A DNA stretch of 64,000 nucleotides. It comes from Dasypus novemcinctus. Its lineage: Eukaryota; Chordata; Mammalia; Cingulata; Dasypodidae. Shown here one piece after another: positions 61,011 to 64,000 of this stretch. The translations under genes and the position numbers were made by a program. The notes under the pieces are model-generated. The model was not told the DNA's origin. It saw only the letters and a program-made list of their open reading frames with translations, and searched no databases. Each line of letters begins with the position of its first letter. The stretch's first letter is position 1. Location: NCBI RefSeq assembly GCF_030445035.2, contig NC_080689.1, positions 22,349,278-22,413,277 of the forward strand. Reading direction: 5' to 3'.

Positions 61011-64000
61011 TAGTGAATTCCAAATACAAAATCCTAATCATTTTAGAACAAACTATGGATGTCCTTACTTATGCCTTTCCTTTGCCTTTTTTTTTTTTTG
61101 TTTTTGTTGTTGTACCCAAAGTGATGATATTCCTGAAGGTTCTACCTAAAATAAAGCTGAAGAGCTTACACAGATGATCATATTAACAAAACAAACTCAC
61201 CCAGATCAGATACCCTCCCCTGTATTAAGCTTTACAAATAATTTCAAGGAAACAAGTAATGAGTAGCACAGGCAAAGCAGGGAGAGGGTGGAGCATCCAC
61301 ATGGTCCTTTCTTCTATGGTCTTTCCTCCACAGTCCAGAGTAATGGAAGAAAATGATCTCTCACAGTGGGGAGCATTTAGACAGTGAAACATCTTTTTTA
61401 AATAGCATAAATAATTGCTTAGCTTACATGACATTTTCCATAGGTTTTAGGATTGTTTATCATAATTTATCCTAAACCAGGGATATCCTCCAAAGATTAT
61501 TCCATAAATAAGCACTATCCTCCCAGCAAATATCATTAGTCTGTTTTCCAGGAAGTAAATATCAGCATGTTTGTAAGACGACTAAACAAATTTACCTGCT
61601 ATTTTCTCCCTTCTGGGGACATCATCCAGAAATACGGAGGAAAAAAAAAAAGTATAACAGGCTAGTAGCTTTTAACTCCTTTTCCTGTAAGTATTCAGCC
61701 CATTCCTTTCCTCTCTCACTTTAGAGGCTGCTCACCACAGGTTAAAGTTAAGACTGTCTTTGGTCAATGGGGGATTTTGTTTACCCACCTGGCCCTCACT
61801 GCGCTGGTCTGTTGGAGAAACTAGTATTACTGCTGTGATTGTTTTATCCTGGCTGCAGGTCCAGTCTCCACAGGTGGCTGAAGTTTAGCCAGGTGTCTGA
61901 GTTACAGCCTTTCTTTCAGTTCTGTGAGCTTCATCAAGGTCTTCTCCTCATAAGATTGGAGGGAGCCCTGACTGAGTAACCATCAGTTCAGAATTACTGG
62001 ACAGCAAACCTCCCATCGTCAGTCAAGAAATTCGAACTCAAAATGATTCTCTTTTCACAGTCCACCTTATTTTTTTTCTCTATCACACTGCTCCCTAAAG
62101 ACCTCCTCCTAGAGTGGGATACAGACAAATACACAAATATAACTCATGGAAAAGACTGTAATCGCAGGCATACGTATAAGTGAACAGAGATTCACTGTTC
62201 TTGGAGGTATTAGGCAAGACTTTGAAAGGAGGGAAGTTTGCCTTATTTTATTCTACAGGTTCCCTGAAAGCCTGCTGTTCAGTAATAGATCCAGATAGCA
62301 TAGACTGACCAGGGACTCTATGCCTCTGAAACAATTTTATATTGTTACAGAGGAGAAAAATCTGGATAATTACCAGAATTCTGAGTGGATGGAACAAATC
62401 ACAAAGTTCAGTATAGTAGCCTGGCTATCCAAATTATAATAGGAATAAAGTTAAATTTATGGAGGAGAACATTAGTTCTCAAGAAGGTGTGATTGTTCTA
62501 CAAAGAGGAAAGAGCCAAATCCTGGATTCAAATCATCTATCCAGCAGGCGGGAAGACCTGTGGTATGGGATTGTGGTTGATGGGTTATATCTGAGTCAAT
62601 AGAGGAGTTTCCAGCAACAAAGAATTCCGAGGAGGAGAGATCCCAAAAGACAAACTTCTTTTTAGTTTTCAGTTGACTAAAAAATATTGCCAGTTTCCCT
62701 CCAGTTACCAAATGATTTAGTCCTGTTATCAAAGGTGAATGGTACAAGAGCCCCAAACCCTACAGGTGTAACATTTGAAAAAAACTGGAGCAGATAAGTG
62801 TGTTCCTGCAACCTGTGTGATGTGAAGTGACAGGCATCCCAAGGTGTTTGCTTTGCTTTACTTTTTCTCTAGCACAAAGGACAGTGTCGCAAGTGACTAG
62901 CACTGTGCCTGCCACATTAGTATCTGCTCAAAGAACGTTCTTTGATTTAAAGGGGACTTCTCCCAATTCTAGCACTCAGCTATTCAATACACAACAGAAA
63001 TCTAGAAGAACAACATATCGATTTGTTTGTCCTTGCTTTGCCATTTTAAATTAAACCCAGTGTATGCACAGAGAAACAGCACCGACCAGAGCTATCTGGT
63101 GTGATTCAGATTAATTGCTGCTGCAGTCATTCATGAGGTTTGGCACTGTTTGCATTTTGGTGAGCAAAACTAGGGGCATTTTTGGCCATCTGTATCAATC
63201 TTTATTTGGAACACTAAATGAATCACTTTAAACCCCACTGTCACAATGGTTGATGGGATTTTGTAACAGAAAGTCAGTGATTACCTGGCTTTATATTTCC
63301 TCTGGGTTTTCTGCTGTTGGAACTATCACCTGCATCTTTTGATTGCAAGCATTTGGGGCACTGAGCCAGTTCCCATTTCACTACATAAAGCTGATCTGAG
63401 CATGCAGAAACCATAACAATCAGCACTTTTTTGGAGAATGAAACAATTTGCAAGGTCCTGAATGATAAATGGCAATGAGGAAATGCACTGGACTGTGCTT
63501 TTGAAGTAAAATTTCAGCAGTAACTTATATGTAAGGTAACCATGCCTACCAGTTTCCTAGGAAAGCCCTGGCTTATTCCACACACCTTGTTGTCATTATT
63601 AATAGCATTCTTTGATCCCCAAATTACCCCCATTTGATTTTTGAATTTTATGGTCGCCACACTTTTGGAGAGGACAAGTTCCATAGTGGATAGATTCTGG
63701 CAGCACGAGAGGAATTAGATGCAAATATTTAGGGTCTTCTGGGAGTAGCAAAGTAGAGGAGATGTGGCATATATAACCATAGGTTCAATCAAGAGAGGAA
63801 CAGGCCAAGGATACTGGGTGGGTTGATAGGGAGGAAGACCAAGCAAAAAATAACACCTCCAGATAGAAAGCAGAAACGAGATGTCATGACCTGGGAAAGA
63901 GTGAAAAAGTACCAAGGTGCCAGAAGAGCTAGCTGAGTCTGAAAATGGAAAGTCAGAAAAAGTTGGGACCAATAATTGTATAAGCTATTTTTATTACAAA
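61011..64000. other. Unique intergenic DNA to the window end
   Basis: No exon or clear repeat recognised. Short ORFs (60-94 codons) have no protein features. A candidate regulatory block is listed at 63050-63460. Confidence 0.45.
63050..63460. promoter_or_regulatory. Candidate conserved non-coding element
   Basis: Repeat-free and of even base composition, dense in short motifs common in vertebrate enhancers: 'gattaattgctgctgcag' with a homeobox-like TAATT core, 'tgtttgcattttg', 'catttttggccatc', 'aatgaatcac' and 'ttgattgcaag'. The call rests on texture only. Confidence 0.22.

Overview
This 64 kb window is vertebrate, specifically placental-mammal, DNA with no recognisable intact host gene. 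The repeat content points to a xenarthran, most likely an armadillo (Dasypus-like). The evidence is a DAS-type tRNA-derived SINE (32079-32507), a second dimeric tRNA-type SINE, L1 elements with the very long G-rich 3'UTR I associate with armadillo L1s, and several copies of xenarthran-type MaLR-like LTRs. Ancient mammalian repeats (MIR, L2, old L1, MLT1-like LTRs) sit beside them. There is no bacterial-type operon, CRISPR array, rRNA gene or phage.

Layout. 1-2782 is a decayed sense L1 fragment (ORF2 and 3' end). 2783-7214 is AT-rich unique sequence with a MIR. 7215-29695 is a nest of retrotransposons. An old antisense L1 ('C', in pieces from 7655 to 29695) received an antisense L1 3' fragment ('B', 7791-7830 plus 17457-17749). 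B then received a nearly full-length 9.6 kb sense L1 ('A', 7831-17456). Elsewhere C received a second long sense L1 ('L1-2', 19985-27632), a dimeric SINE (27656-28040) and a MaLR-like LTR (28669-29337). Target-site duplications (TSDs) at most of these junctions let the order of events be read from the sequence. The 5'UTR of L1-2 holds a two-tier tandem array: two units of about 383 bp followed by nine monomers of about 108 bp.

30500-34000 holds an LTR, an old sense L1 and a younger L1 3' end into which the DAS SINE inserted. 35515-39865 is mostly unique. 39866-44710 holds L1 tails, an LTR carrying a nested L1 piece with a perfect 12-bp TSD, a long L2 and an old antisense L1. 44711-53083 is unique DNA with a MIR, two LTRs of the same family as the one at 30507, and an MLT1-like LTR with a TSD. 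53084-58500 is unique or unrecognised sequence followed by an old sense L1 split by an LTR. 58519-59391 is a processed pseudogene of POLR2H (RNA polymerase subunit RPB8) with a perfect 16-bp TSD. The rest is a possible ERV LTR, an L1 scrap holding a tail-only insertion, and unique DNA with a candidate conserved regulatory block near 63.1-63.5 kb.

The only proteins that can be read are the L1 ORF1 and ORF2 products, and all copies are broken. L1 A keeps visible endonuclease, reverse transcriptase and zinc-knuckle motifs but has at least four stops and several frameshifts. I see no new gene system. The most unusual structure is the tandem promoter-region array of L1-2, followed by the triple nested L1 assembly.
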